Source of the DNA: Isoetes taiwanensis | Taxonomy: Eukaryota > Streptophyta > Lycopodiopsida > Isoetales > Isoetaceae | NCBI GenBank assembly: GCA_021234155.1 | Contig: JAJEKV010000034.1 | Span: forward strand, 9,251,614-9,315,613 | Direction: 5' to 3' | DNA length: 64,000 nt | Shown here: positions 38,250 to 49,769 of the stretch, one piece after another | How the letters are laid out: each line of letters begins with the position of its first letter | Position numbering within the stretch: position 1 is the first letter of the stretch | Program-made: the position numbers and the translations under genes | Notes under the pieces: generated by a model | What the model saw: only the letters and a program-made list of their open reading frames with translations | What the model was told of the DNA's origin: nothing | Database searches by the model: none

Positions 38250-39260
38250 ATTCGATCTATTCTGCTAGGGCAATGAATATCTAAGCTCCATTTCGTCCAT
38301 TCTACAATGTACGCATACCAACCATATCCTTGTCTCCTCCAAAACCGCGTCTGTTAACTGTACATGCATATCAAATTGCACCTTACGAGATATGTAGGCA
38401 TCACCGCATAAACTTGACCTCCATAGGCATCATACCACATTCCACAAGCAACATGTCATCACGGGGGTTTGTACCTTGGATTCCCATTTAGGTTCTCAAA
38501 TTTTTGTACGTCTCAATTTCCAGAATGCGAACGGACTGGACCCCACACCTCACATCAGGTATAATAGAGCGGTGTACCAAGACCACGAAACAAAGTCCCT
38601 CTTCAAGCCCGAAATCCCATATCTACTGCTTTTCACTTTTCACATTTGCATAACGTATAGTGCTTTGAGCCCCCATTTACTCTATGGTTCAACGGCAAGA
38701 TTCCAACTAGGCCCTTTGTCCACATGTGTCCCCAGAAATATTTATCACGAGGTTACAATCTCCCACGAGGCTCCTCTTTAAAATAGGGGCTAAGATGTTC
38801 CACTTTATTGGCTCGAAGACCATCATCTTAGTCTTTGTCATATTCGCATACCTTTTCGATCCAGTAGGCCAAAGCATCTAAGTGCTTACGCATGCACTGC
38901 CGATGGGCCTTGATAAAGAACCATCATCGGCATGAGGAGCAATAAAACCACACTTAACCAAATAAAAGGGGTTCCATCCCACCATGATACGCCATCGGAC
39001 TTCTAGTTGGTCTATGAACAAACCAAGCGGGGTGGGTGACAAAAGGACACCCTTGCTTAGCTCCAATGTTGGCTCCACCAACTTTCTGTGCATTTCCTGT
39101 ATGTAGGGAATGATAGTTGAACTAAAACTTTCTCATAAAGTATTCTTTCTCTAGGGTTTCCATTCTCCCATAAATAGTAAGTGAATCTTGTGTCAAATCT
39201 GCCAACATAATCAACAAAGCATGCATAATCCCTTTGACACAATCAATCCTGCTGCAATAA
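38250..39260 (-). mobile_element. Decayed LINE reverse transcriptase, minus strand
   Basis: The minus frame 39242-39057 contains YACFVDYVGRFDT followed by YLWE, matching the reverse-transcriptase block F-VDFRKAFDTVPR..LW. The next frame (39093-38878) contains SKGVLLSPTPLGLFIDQLE, matching the KQGCPLSPTLFGLYIDELE block, and then PHADDGSLSR where the catalytic YADD box is expected (Tyr to His, the two Asp kept). Order, spacing and strand agree with one LINE. Stops between blocks show it is inactive. The FIDQLE type of block suggests the same lineage as the other CQCC-ended LINEs in the window. Confidence 0.7.
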
Positions 39261-39299
39261 AGGCAACTAAATGATCCAGCATGGATTTTTTGGAGTCTC

Positions 39300-40980
39300 A
39301 AACACCTTTGCCCAATGGCCACGATATTATCTCCCCTCGACCAAGCACTCAATTTCTTGGAGTTCGGCATAGTGACAGCAAGCGACTTAGCATACAAGCT
39401 ACTTACAAAATCATTCTATAATTCCTTGGATCACTTTCATCTCGACATGAGTGGAACCACTCCACCGAGCCGGATTGGTTCCTTTTCGGGTTTTCAACAT
39501 TATCCGACATGGCTAATGCTGGCGAATCCAGTCACTTGATGGTATGCTTAATACATTAATGCGGATTTGAGTGCTTCATTATGAATGCTAATTTTGGTGG
39601 TGTTCAGGGTGATTTTCCCGAACCAACCTTTATTTCCCCTTCCGATTCTCTTTTGTTCCCCCTCGTCCGACCCCTGAAACCCCACCGGTCCGAAACGCCT
39701 CGAATGACCCACCCCGATTCCCGGCCAACCTTATGACCGATGGTCGACGGAGACGCTGACGATCTAGCCAATTTGTTTGCCTCAATTCTGAGTTAGCTTT
39801 CAGCCAGCAATTCTGCTGTTGAAACCTTCTGCTTCTCTTTATACCGCTTTGCTTCTTATTGTTTTTTTACCTTTAACGCCGTACGCTTCCCATATTTTGT
39901 TTCCTTTATATACCCCGATACATTTCCAGCCCCACAAACTCACTAAAAATGTCGAAACGGAATCTAACCGTTCTCATCCAACAACTCCATTTTTTCTTAA
40001 TATTTTCTCGTATTGTTCAGCCAGCCACAACGTGCCTTGATTTGCTTTCTTCGCTTGTGCTTTCGAAGTTGTTTATTTGACACTAGGCTGTGCATTTCCT
40101 CAAGTGAAATTTCGATGGTGTGGGCGCTAACTCTAATTTCTTAGAAACCGAGAGATAGGAAAGAAAAAGTACTGGCATTTTAACAAGAAGAGAACCGGCT
40201 CTTATGATTCATAAAAAGAACATAACTATGTACGAAATCTGTTTCTTACGTAAAACTTTAAAAAATAGAAAATTGCCATACGATTGGAAAATTTCACCTC
40301 ACTGCAACATTATCCTCTTTGGTGGAGAGGTGTGAGGTCTCTCAAAGGGATACCGGCGGAAGTCAAACTCTACCGCCAAATCAAGAAAGTAGCTAAAGCT
40401 TTATTCTCACTCGAAATGCAGAATGTTCTACCGCGAGGTACAGAACAGGAATGTACACCGACAAGCCGGTCGCTTTGAGGATTCCTAATGCCGAGAATAA
40501 CGCGCCATTCTTGCATCTCTACCCATGGTGCTGAGAATGTCATACCTAGCCAATGCCTCTAACCCGCCGACAACGCTAATCTCACACGCCACGCCCCAGT
40601 GCATTTTGTTATGCCTCGCAGGTCAGCCTTAGCCACTCTCCTTCAAACTATCTTTGCTCGAATATTGCGATGGCAGCTGACCAGCCTCTTGCCCGGCTCA
40701 GCGCATCTCCTCTGCGGTGGTCGCAAAGGGTTTCTACCTGCCGAGATCACTTTTCACGTGAGACGCAAGAATCGAAGCCGGGCTAAGATAGTCACCGCCG
40801 TAATAATAGTAGCGTAGTGCCTACTGCGAGCGCAGGTAAATAACTCTTCGACCGCGTTTCACCGCCGAAGTCGAAAGCTCCTAGCATCCCATCATTTCCT
40901 CGAATCGGGTTTTCATCAGAAGAACATCTTCGACAATGGTCAACGACCTAAAAGAGTTTTTCCATTCCTTTCCTGGCCTC
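39300..40980. other. Intergenic, nothing recognised
   Basis: CG content varies and frames up to about 75 codons occur on both strands. No domain or repeat that I can support. Confidence 0.4.
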
Positions 40981-40999
40981 TTTGGGCACGTCGCTTTAG

Positions 41000-41460
41000 T
41001 TTCTATTCCCTTTGTTGCATCGCTCGGGCGAGGGCGCTGCAAGAAGTGATTTGAATGAGCGTGCTTTCACCGCCTTCACTTCCTCGACCATGTTCTCCCA
41101 GGGTATTCTCGACTCAGCGAGTCAAGAAAGTCCCTTGAATCTTCCTCCTTATTGTGCTCTCACTTTCTGACTCTCACGTAGGCCGCAGAAACCCTGTGGC
41201 AATAGAGAGAGAACACTAGAGATTAATGGTCAAGAGCAAAGCATCAGCCTTCCCAATCTTTCCGCTTTCTCGCAATGTCGCTTAATTTATATCCTAAGCT
41301 GCATCGCTCAAAGAGGCGGAAAGCAAAAGATTTGGGAATGCGCCATGCTTTCGGCCCGCCCGACTCTCCTATGTTTTCTTTCCTTAGGTATTCTCACTAA
41401 GTAGTCGAGAAAACTCTCAGATCCTCCTATTTAGCGTTTACTCGGGTGTTAGCAGATACT
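41000..41460. repeat. Diverged tandem duplication, 284-bp spacing
   Basis: TGCATCGCTC at 41016 and 41300 is embedded in two alignable stretches of about 150 bases. Both have TCGCTT upstream, then GCTTTC, ATGTT and TATTCTC...AGTC-AGAAA, and TCCT near the end. The copies are considerably diverged. Confidence 0.55.
41106..41128. repeat. Palindrome of the TTTCTCGACTC family
   Basis: TTCTCGACTC and GAGTCAAGAA form a near-perfect short hairpin with a loop of about 3 bases. Confidence 0.6.
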
Positions 41461-41469
41461 TTCTACGCT

Positions 41470-44150
41470 CTAACATTGGGACATTTACTAAATGCAGCCC
41501 GTATCCCACCAAACCATACACTGCAACGCTGAGCATTGTTGTCTCGGGCGGTCTCTAAAGGAAACGCGTTCTGACAAGTGAAGACCTTTTGAGAAACTCG
41601 CATATGTTCTCATTGAAGGCCGAAGATGATGAGGGGAAGATGAAGAGGAAAAGAAGAAGACAACACCAAGAAGTATAGGAGTCTTCTATACCTCTAATAT
41701 GACCTTTATTCTCTTAGCACTGAGGCGGTCTTGGGAGTAGTACTGGACTGGAGATATGGGCTCACGGGATTAAGAGGTAAAGCTGGAAGGACAGCAATGG
41801 GGAATTTCCCATGCAAGCTGGACCCAAAGTTGTTCCTTTGATTGGTGGCAATGAGAAAAGGATAGGGCCTGACCGATAGGGAAATCGCTTGATCTACAGA
41901 GCAGAATCCTGGATGGAACAACCCCAAGGAAAAGTAGAAGCTCAAACGCAGATTTAAAGGATTATGCCACAAATTCTAAAGCAGATTCGCCATGCTGGAA
42001 GAAGGCATCACCTGAGTTCTCAAGAATGTCATTCAATGAATACCATGACTTTGATTATTGTGGCGAAAAAGCACGCCCTGTTTATGGTATTATCACGAAG
42101 GAATCTCGGAACCGCTCATGTCAACCCCACATCAACACCAAGCTGCTGCACCCGCCAAATCCCTTTTTCTCCTTTCCTCTTGGAACGTGGGGAAAGTAGG
42201 TACTTCAAGAGGAAGCTGGATTCTGGTGGCCCGATGAAGGCCGGATGATAGCCTCATTCCTGCGGTAACATTGGGACACAAGGATGGTGGTCCGAACTGC
42301 ACCTAGGTCTTCGGTGGCACTATTTGCCATCAATATGATCAACATCTCCACCTTTTATGACAAGTCGCATGAGCAAGGTATAAGATTTGCGTTGTTCGAC
42401 ATGATCAGATTTAGATACTTTCCTTTGTCTTTTCGCGATGTCGCAGCAATCTATCAACCCATCTCCCAATGGCACCGATATTAACTCTCAACAACAACAA
42501 GATCTGTACTCCATATACCTAACTTGAACATGTGAGTGTAGACTTGGCTTCGTCAAGGCACCAAGCTTCTGCCAATATAGCGTTTTGGTTTTGTTTCAAG
42601 ATCGTCAGACCTCGACAAGTGGTGGTCTAGCTAACATCATTATCTCGACGTTCATACTAAGAGCGCATGGAACCCCCGGAAGGGCGCGCATTTAAGGAGG
42701 ATGTGCCAATTACGGACAAAGTCAGCAATGATGAAAAAGCGCATTGCGTCCTATACATAGAATTCCTATCCGCTAAGAGCACAAGTACTTCATAAACTGG
42801 TCGGTGAAGATCAAACTGTACGGTGCGGCAATACGAACACCGCTCTCCTCGCAGGGCTATGTCAGAGCAGAATGAAACCTATATCCGTATTGGAAATAAG
42901 GGACATGGTTGAAACCTTTCTGGGCTTTCATACTCGGATTCCTCGCCTACCCAGCATTTTAAAGGGAGGAAGACAAAATGGAAGTGCAGTGACGATGATG
43001 ACCAAGACAAACCCCATGGTTTGCGACATGTTCACTTAATGGCGACCCAGAACGTCGGGCCCGTGACCGCACGTCGCGAAACAAAATTCTTGAGAACCGG
43101 CATCGAGCGTTTAAGTCCACCTCTTGCTCTACTCTATGTTTCACTCATGCAGTGGAGAAACCTTTCTCGGACTTTAATTTGCTTCCATTTCATCATGAGT
43201 CGAGAAACTCGCTTATCCTCGACATATTCTATCATTTCAAGGAGATCGGTTAACGACTCCTATTTGGCGATCAGTGTTCACGCCATGAGGAGGACACCGG
43301 TGACTTCCCAAAGACAATCAAGAGCAAGACATCAAGGGCGCCCGTAGCGAGAGCTTTACAAAATATGATCCCGGTGATATGATCCGGCGAACCTAAATAT
43401 GGTCGAGCTAACTCCAACTGATCCAAATGGGTCCCACTCAAGCTTGTAATATTTGACGCCAATGGAGAGAAGGTAAAAGATACTTACCATAAAGACGCCC
43501 CTCAGCTTAACATCTCTATCCCGGACACGAAATGGAGTATAAAATCGCGGTATCCGAGGCTTCCGTGAGCAGCGAAATTGCTGAATGGTACCGAACCGGG
43601 ATTCATGGTCAGATGGTTCAGCAGCGAAAATATTGTCAATGTTCTTGGCACTTTCGGCCTTCCGGGGCTTTGAAGTTCAAGTTTGTTGGGGAACGAAGGG
43701 TCGGCATGTGGTCGACTCCCCATCCACCAAAGGGGAAGCTACATTATGCAGTGCGGCCCGGATGTGGTTTATGAACAATTTCTGACTTCGGCAAACACAA
43801 ACGACGATCATAGACCTTACTCCCACAAGTGCTATCATAATCTCAAGTAGGTTACACCATAAGACTTATCGACCGTAAGAGTATATTCTTGATAGGTATT
43901 GTCTTTCTGACTTTGTCCTTATCTTTGGCGTGAACCTCTTGCCACTTGTGGCTTTCTACGTGATTAGGAACTATCCGAGCCTCAAGGAACCCGGGATCCA
44001 AAGAGCCGCCGATCATGAAAGCCATGGATCCACAAATATTTTGGTGATCAAGAAGAGTGACCTCTCGCCGTGATAGTCACCAGTGAAATGCGAAGAAACG
44101 CGGAAGAAATGTAATTATATTTTGTAATGAATATACATGCATATTGAGTT
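41470..44150. other. Intergenic, CG-rich, no gene recognised
   Basis: Many frames of 60-110 codons on both strands, a consequence of higher CG content, without a recognisable domain. A looser member of the palindrome family lies at 43161-43207 (CTTTCTCGGACT and AGTCGAGAAA). Confidence 0.4.
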
Positions 44151-44155
44151 ACCGG

Positions 44156-44183
44156 GCTTTCTCGACCACGAGTCGCAGAAAGC
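44156..44183. repeat. Palindrome of the TTTCTCGACTC family
   Basis: GCTTTCTCGAC and GAGTCGCAGAAAGC form an imperfect hairpin with one bulged base. Confidence 0.6.
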
Positions 44184-44403
44184 CGCATGCTTGTCCCGTT
44201 GATGAAACCATTTGTATAAGAGCCAGGCGACCGATGCAGCCCCAATCTATTATGATAATGGTTGTACATTGCTCGTGGCTCTCGATCGGGCGTAGCTTGC
44301 AGTGCACCGCTTATCTCTGCTGGATTTCAATCCATTTGTGGCGTTTCCTTACAAGATTGGATGCAACCATATCAATGGGGAATGGTTGTAGTTTGATCTT
44401 CGC

Positions 44404-44430
44404 CTTTCTCGACTCAAGGAGTCGAGAAAG
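44404..44430. repeat. Perfect 12-bp-arm palindrome of the TTTCTCGACTC family
   Basis: CTTTCTCGACTC and GAGTCGAGAAAG are exact reverse complements with a 3-base loop (AAG). Confidence 0.8.
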
Positions 44431-44689
44431 ACACTACCTTCATGTGATTGGGATGCGCTATATAGAATGAATGTTCTCTTATTGTAATTTGATTACCCAT
44501 CTTTTTTCGCCACCACTGCACCGTGAATTTGTTAATTTTCATAGATTCCTCTCTGCCTGTGGTTCGTAATGTATCCGACAATTCAGCATTGCATCCCGCC
44601 TGTGCATCACAGAGGACCGCTTCCAGTACACGCATCCCGCCAAGGCGAAGAGATAACTGCTTCGCATGGGGATCTCACCGCACGCTTTT

Positions 44690-44945
44690 ACACTTCTTTT
44701 TAGTCCCGCCTTTTGGGATAAGCAAGCCGTTCTCGTGGAATGCGACGCCATGCACACCCCTCGTGATAAAGAAGACGAAGCAAATTTCTTATGAAGTCCG
44801 TGAAGCTCAAAGCATCTTGCAAGCATTGCATAACATCCACGCAGTTGATGGAGCATATTCGGCGAAAGCCGCGGAGGAGAGTGGAGAAGTCGGTGGACAA
44901 ATACCGCGGGTTCCGTGAGGCACCGGTTGCCCCTAAGGCCATACA
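44690..44945 (-). mobile_element. LINE reverse transcriptase fragment
   Basis: The minus frame 44942-44700 contains INCVDVMQCLQDALSFTDFI followed by RNLLRLLY. This resembles the plant LINE reverse-transcriptase segment after the first catalytic Asp (YDCVDW-FL--CL-ALGF---FI----LLY). The catalytic block itself is not preserved and the fragment is short, so family is likely but placement is inferred. Confidence 0.45.
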
Positions 44946-45341
44946 ATGTGGAAGAAGCGCAGTTAGTTAATCCCCAAGGTGACCACTCTACCACGATGAT
45001 AACTTAGGTGACAAAGCAAGATCGCTTATGGTTCGGCACAAGGTCTGGATGTAAATACATTAAATTTATTCATCGATAATTCTTTTTCTAACTAGGAGCT
45101 TTGTTTCAATCTTTAATGAATTTCCTTTGTTTTAGCTGTTGCATTGTTCTTGTTCTCGAATTTCGCTATCCAGTGGAAAACCTGAAGAAAGCTTGATGCA
45201 CAATAATGACGTAGCAATTCGGCCTAAGGATAGTTTTCTGCCTGCGTTCTTTCGTAAATTAACAGGTTCCTAAAAAGTGTGGGAAATGGAATGAGTCTCA
45301 CTTTTAATTAAATAATGTAATTTGTTGGCCCTCAAGAAAAA

Positions 45342-45692
45342 TTGGTTTCTCCAAAATTGATTGAGCTAATTTGGGACTCACTGTCGGTGCTCAATCCACT
45401 CCGCCCTCGATTAATGGATTACTTTGAAATTCTTTTCATTGCAAAAGGAGTGAGACAAGGGTGTCCTCTCCGCATCTTATTTATTCATTATGGTGGAAGA
45501 GTAGCTTGCAAGAGCAATCCTTCATCAGAACGTTGGAGTCTTAAGGGCTTAATTACGCCAGATGATGTAAATAAATTGACACTTCTTCAATATATTTGTA
45601 ATTCATTTAGCTTCCTGAAAAATGACATTAGTAACATTGAGTTCTTCTTGAAGCTAATTGAATGGTTTATTATAAAGAAAGAGAAAACATAG
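45342..45692 (+). mobile_element. LINE reverse transcriptase fragment with destroyed YADD box
   Basis: A 116-codon plus frame carries KGVRQGCPLRILF, matching the VRQGCPLSP-LF block of LINE reverse transcriptase. It then has VNKLTLLQYICNSFSFLKND, in which the position of the catalytic YADD reads YICN. Loss of both Asp residues means the enzyme could not work even if the frame were made. The upstream part of the domain is weakly represented before the block. The remains of the C-terminal domain may be at 47935-48110 on the same strand. Confidence 0.7.
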
Positions 45693-45699
45693 AATAGAA

Positions 45700-47930
45700 G
45701 CATCTTAGCTCATTGGTTGAAACATTTGTATTAGGATATTGAATTATTTTGGTAGAGATTCGAGTTTCCATATTTCATATTCTAAAACACTAGGCGAACC
45801 CGTATAGAGATGTGTCTCTGTATTTTATATTCCAAAACCTTAGGCAAACCTATATTTTATATTTCAAAATCATAGGCACCCCCAATCATAAATGACCTTA
45901 ATTGAAACAAGAGGTGTCCAGAGGCTCCAACATACGATCTAGGTTAGGAAAGTAAGAATTGTTAGATGGTGGCTAGATCAGTCGCGCAATATTGCACGCA
46001 GATATCCACAACCTTTATTGGTTCACTTGCATAGCCTGTAAGTGATTCGTTTCCAAACTCCTACTTTGATTATGATGTCTTTAGCTAGTTGTCATTCTTT
46101 TGCACGTGCCTACCGCCATATTATCTCTGCTGCTCTTCAATCATTCAGAAAATCCTACTGCAAGTCAACTCATATGCGCATTCGACCGCGAAATGGATTG
46201 AATGCTGCAACATACACCTGTTTGCGGAATTTGTTTATATTGCATCAGATAATTTTGTTTTGTCACTGGCCAATAACTATTTTTAAATCTTTTTCTTTTA
46301 GCTGCATCAGCTTTATGATACTAAATGGGAAGATCATTTTCTACATTCTAACGCTTGTTTTCTTTAGTTATTTTCTCACATTCGTTCTCAATGTCCTCGA
46401 GCACCAAGCCTCAGCCTATGATATGGCTCAAAATGCCAGAATGACCACCCTGACCTCTCATTCTCTTACAGTCTCGAAATGCTGATCTTTGGGTCCCGGC
46501 ACCCATCTCCCCTCATGAGAGTTGTTGGATGCTTGGAATTCAATAGCCCAAGTGTCCTCTTGTAGCCCATGCCACATTAGCAACCTGCATAGCCTGGGGC
46601 CCTCTTAGTATAGGCATGACTAGAATAATTTTAAAATTCATTTGGTTTTCAAGTATAGCTAAGCTTTGAAACTCCATCAACTTCTTCAATACACATCTTT
46701 TTGTGACTCCTTGCTCTTATGATTATCAATATGTATAGTACATTGTTAGCAATTGCAAGGTTTCTTGATCTCATATGTCTCAGAGGGCTTGAGGTATTTA
46801 AGATGCCACAATTAATTCTAATACTTATCACCGAAAGTTAGCGATCTAATATAGTATCATCATATATGTTATATACTCTTTTGGAGTGCTGGCACTAGCA
46901 AATGTTGTGCCACATCGTGCATGTAAGAACTAAAGAATTCAACAAAAGGGAGCATTCTAGTTGGAACGTAGCCAGCTTTAAACTTAAAAGATCGTGAATT
47001 TGGTAGAAAGATTAGTAACTCGATGAATTTTCTAGTGTTTTGAGTAATTTCCAATACCGATCTACTACAAATTAGCGAGGATTTATATCGATCTCCATAT
47101 CAAAGATTGGTTCTTGGCATCAGTTGGGAAGAAAAATTATACCAAGAAGATAATTGCAACCTATTTCCAACCCTGGAAGATCTAGCAGCTATTTCTTGGT
47201 GGGATTGATATTACTTTAGCATATGCAAGTAAGAAAATGCCCGATTTAACAAAAAAATTGCACAAGGAAACAACATTGAGTTTGATTGGATGATCTTCAT
47301 TTCGTTCTCTCTTTTTATTGTTAATGTGTGGCAGATCTGCCGGCAAAGCTTTCTGTTTATATTCTTGGAAAGAAAATAGCCCACTCTAAATCTAGACCAT
47401 TCCAATATCTTGAAATAGACCTAACACTCTTGTCTGTCTAGAATTTTTTTTGGTTTAGGCAACCCACAGTTTAGCACTTTATTTAAAAGGTTTACTTAAG
47501 ACGAAGACAGTAAAAAAAAACTTATAGGCAATTGAGTACAAAAAATTGTCACTCAATCACAATGGATATCTGATAGCTAGCCATAGAAACTAATGATGAC
47601 CTGAAACTCCATAGCGGACATAAGGAGTCAAAGGAGATGGTATTGTTGGATGTCAACTATGCTGGTGACTAGTATTCTGAAGGTACACTTCCATCATGAT
47701 ATGACTTCAAAAGGAGGTTCAATCTGGGCCAAAAAGATAAATAAATATGGAAATTGGTGGTAAGGAACATACCGTACTATGTAATACCGCTAGTGGGGCA
47801 AGTTTCTAGTAACCCACGAGGCTTTGGTAGAATGCTGCTCTGTTTCCAATTACTACAAATTCCTTCACCCATTGCTGCAATTATCACCTAAATGCTCTCT
47901 ACAGATTGAAGAAAATCATTTGAATTAAAT
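45700..47930. other. AT-rich spacer, probably the middle of a LINE plus later insertions
   Basis: No gene recognised. A hydrophobic 147-codon plus frame (46042-46485) has no known domain and no splice or promoter context. A T-run at about 47443-47450 followed by an ACTTTATTTAAAAG stretch resembles the LINE 3' tail at 34.77 kb, suggesting another minus-strand LINE end inserted here. Confidence 0.35.
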
Positions 47931-47934
47931 ATGG

Positions 47935-48110
47935 AAATAGGTGTGGAAAGAATCTGCTTCCTCCAAAAGTACAAATTCTCACTTGGCAAATCATTGCAAT
48001 GCACTAAGGACTAACCATTTGGTCAGCAAATTCGATACACATGTTAGTCCTGCATGTTCCATGTGTGACTATGTGGATGACACAATTGAATGCCTAAATC
48101 CGTTGACATC
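47935..48110 (+). mobile_element. LINE zinc-binding C-terminal domain (zf-RVT) remnant
   Basis: The plus frame 47941-48183 contains ANHCNALRTNHLVSKFD and SPACSMCDYVDDTIE. This is the zf-RVT pattern with W--I/L--L-T---L and the C--C--E pair. One frameshift near 47985 separates it from an ILTWQII block just upstream. Same strand as the reverse-transcriptase fragment 2.3 kb upstream; they may be one element interrupted by an insertion. Confidence 0.6.
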
Positions 48111-48183
48111 GGATCGAGTTCCTAGAATAAGGCGGTACATGCATGTCTTACATGCATGCATGCGACACATGCCCCCGCTTTAA

Positions 48184-49640
48184 GTGGGGGTTTTCCCGCT
48201 ATTTTTAGGCGCCGGGTTCTCGCATCAACGTCTCATCGGTAACCTCTTCTCTGGCAGTACCTTATTCTCTTTGAACCCACCCTCCCCTTCTTTGTTTATT
48301 GTATTGTTTATCATGTTTTTCTTCCACTTTCTTTGGGTGATGCTTTTTCCCCCGGGTGATGCTATCCTCCGGTATGTTGTGTTGTCCGTTTGTTGTGTTG
48401 GTGATGTGCGGTGTTCTGGTTGGCTTAGACATCACATTTCGACTTCTCCATGCGGGGTTTTGGGAGCGATTTTCTATGCCTTACGTTTGTCCAAGCCCCT
48501 TGCTAGAGGCTTATCACTAGGGTTTTTCCTCGAAAACCCGAAAGGGCGGGGTTTTTTAATCCCGGTGATAAGTTTTCGGCAGGTACATCAGCCACTCATC
48601 TATTAGCATTGTATTTTTTGGGGTCCAAATGATATAATTGGATTTTCCCTTTATTTTTCGTGGGTAGTTCGCATGTGTGCGGTCCACCATTGTAGAAAAT
48701 CTGCTGAGATGAATGAGAAGCCTATCTATGGGCGGTTTGTTGGTTTCATGCGAGCCCCATTCTAGAATTTTGCTTTATGGATTGCATTGATATTCAAACT
48801 ACTTGGAATCGCATGAAAGAAGTATTTGGAATCCCTTCTCCGATTATATATATTGTGCTAAGGCTATACCCTTTGAGGTGGTCTGCATTAAAGAAGACTG
48901 CCATATATATGTGCAAGGGATGACTTCTCTAGATCATATGGAAGAGGCTAGAACATTCGTGTTCTCCTGGAATTACACACACTCCTCTAGAATCTTGATA
49001 TCACTTAGATCCAAACTCAGCAAGCAAGTTCATGCTCTAACCGATGAAAGGACGGGCCAACAATTATGGGAGAACTTCTTTAAGCAGTTGTGATGTAGGT
49101 AAAATGCATTTTTGCTATGGGATTGCCTCCAATATTTGATACGGCGATGTGGATGGATTGCTATTACATAGAATCAAGTTATACTTGCAAATTTATAGTG
49201 AATGGAAATACCTTTCAATAATAATAATAATAAAAAAAAAGCAATTACAGACCTCTAAATGCGCCTTCAAAATCCTACTACATACCAAGGTGGACGTGAT
49301 TAAAATGTTGAAGTGTTCCCCTAGATTTCCAACCTGACCTAGATCTGAAATCCCTTGTAACCTTAAGGACCATGGAACAAGGACGGTTTCCCATGAGCTT
49401 CCCAACAACAAGTTCCAAGGCCACATAACGAGGTTGATTTGCACAGCCCGTTCCTATGACTCTTGCATGAAGTAACCATCAAGAAGACAAAACAAACCAG
49501 CAGGAAAACAAGATGAGGTCTATATTTTTGTTTGGGATTAGAAACTTGAGTTCCTCAAGGTGAGGAGGCGAGCACGTTAAGCCATAGTCTCACCTCTAGA
49601 GAATCTAGAGATTAGAAGCTTGAGGACTGAACTACATTTC
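48184..49640. other. Region upstream of CSN3, no gene recognised
   Basis: A 140-codon plus frame (48184-48606) is Phe/Leu-rich and looks compositional. A 96-codon plus frame (48803-49093) is more ordinary in composition but matches no family I know. An inverted repeat (TTATCACTAGGG with CCCGGTGATAA, about 48509-48573) could form a hairpin. A (TAA)n-like run lies near 49218-49240. Confidence 0.4.
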
Positions 49641-49644
49641 AGGT

Positions 49645-49656
49645 TGCCACGTGGCA
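49645..49656. promoter_or_regulatory. G-box in a 12-bp palindrome, CSN3 promoter
   Basis: TGCCACGTGGCA is a perfect palindrome containing the plant G-box CACGTG. It lies 47 bp upstream of the TATA-like box and about 114 bp before the CSN3 start codon. G-boxes are bound by bZIP and bHLH factors such as HY5 and PIF proteins in plants; binding here is inferred only. Confidence 0.65.
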
Positions 49657-49691
49657 GTTCCAAAATGAAAGAACAAAAAGCGCCCTCATAT

Positions 49692-49698
49692 TATAAAA
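49692..49698 (+). promoter_or_regulatory. TATA box of CSN3
   Basis: TATAAAA in the context ATTATAAAAAGG, 78 bp upstream of the ATG. This leaves a 5' UTR of about 45 bases if transcription starts 25-35 bases downstream. Position and context are good; the start site is not proven. Confidence 0.6.
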
Positions 49699-49769
49699 AG
49701 GGATGGGTAATTCTGTTCGATCTTTAAGGCAGTCGGAACGCAGCTGAAGTAGACGCAGGATTGTCGAAG

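Noticed and set aside
44539-44994. 151-codon minus ORF overlapping the LINE reverse transcriptase fragment
   Set aside because: A different frame of the same strand carries the reverse-transcriptase-like residues; this frame shows no motif.
46042-46485. 147-codon hydrophobic plus ORF
   Set aside because: AT-driven Phe/Ile/Leu content in a LINE-rich stretch; no membrane-protein family recognised.
48184-48606. 140-codon plus ORF upstream of CSN3
   Set aside because: Phe/Leu/Ser-rich from a T-rich strand; no domain and no link to the CSN3 promoter.
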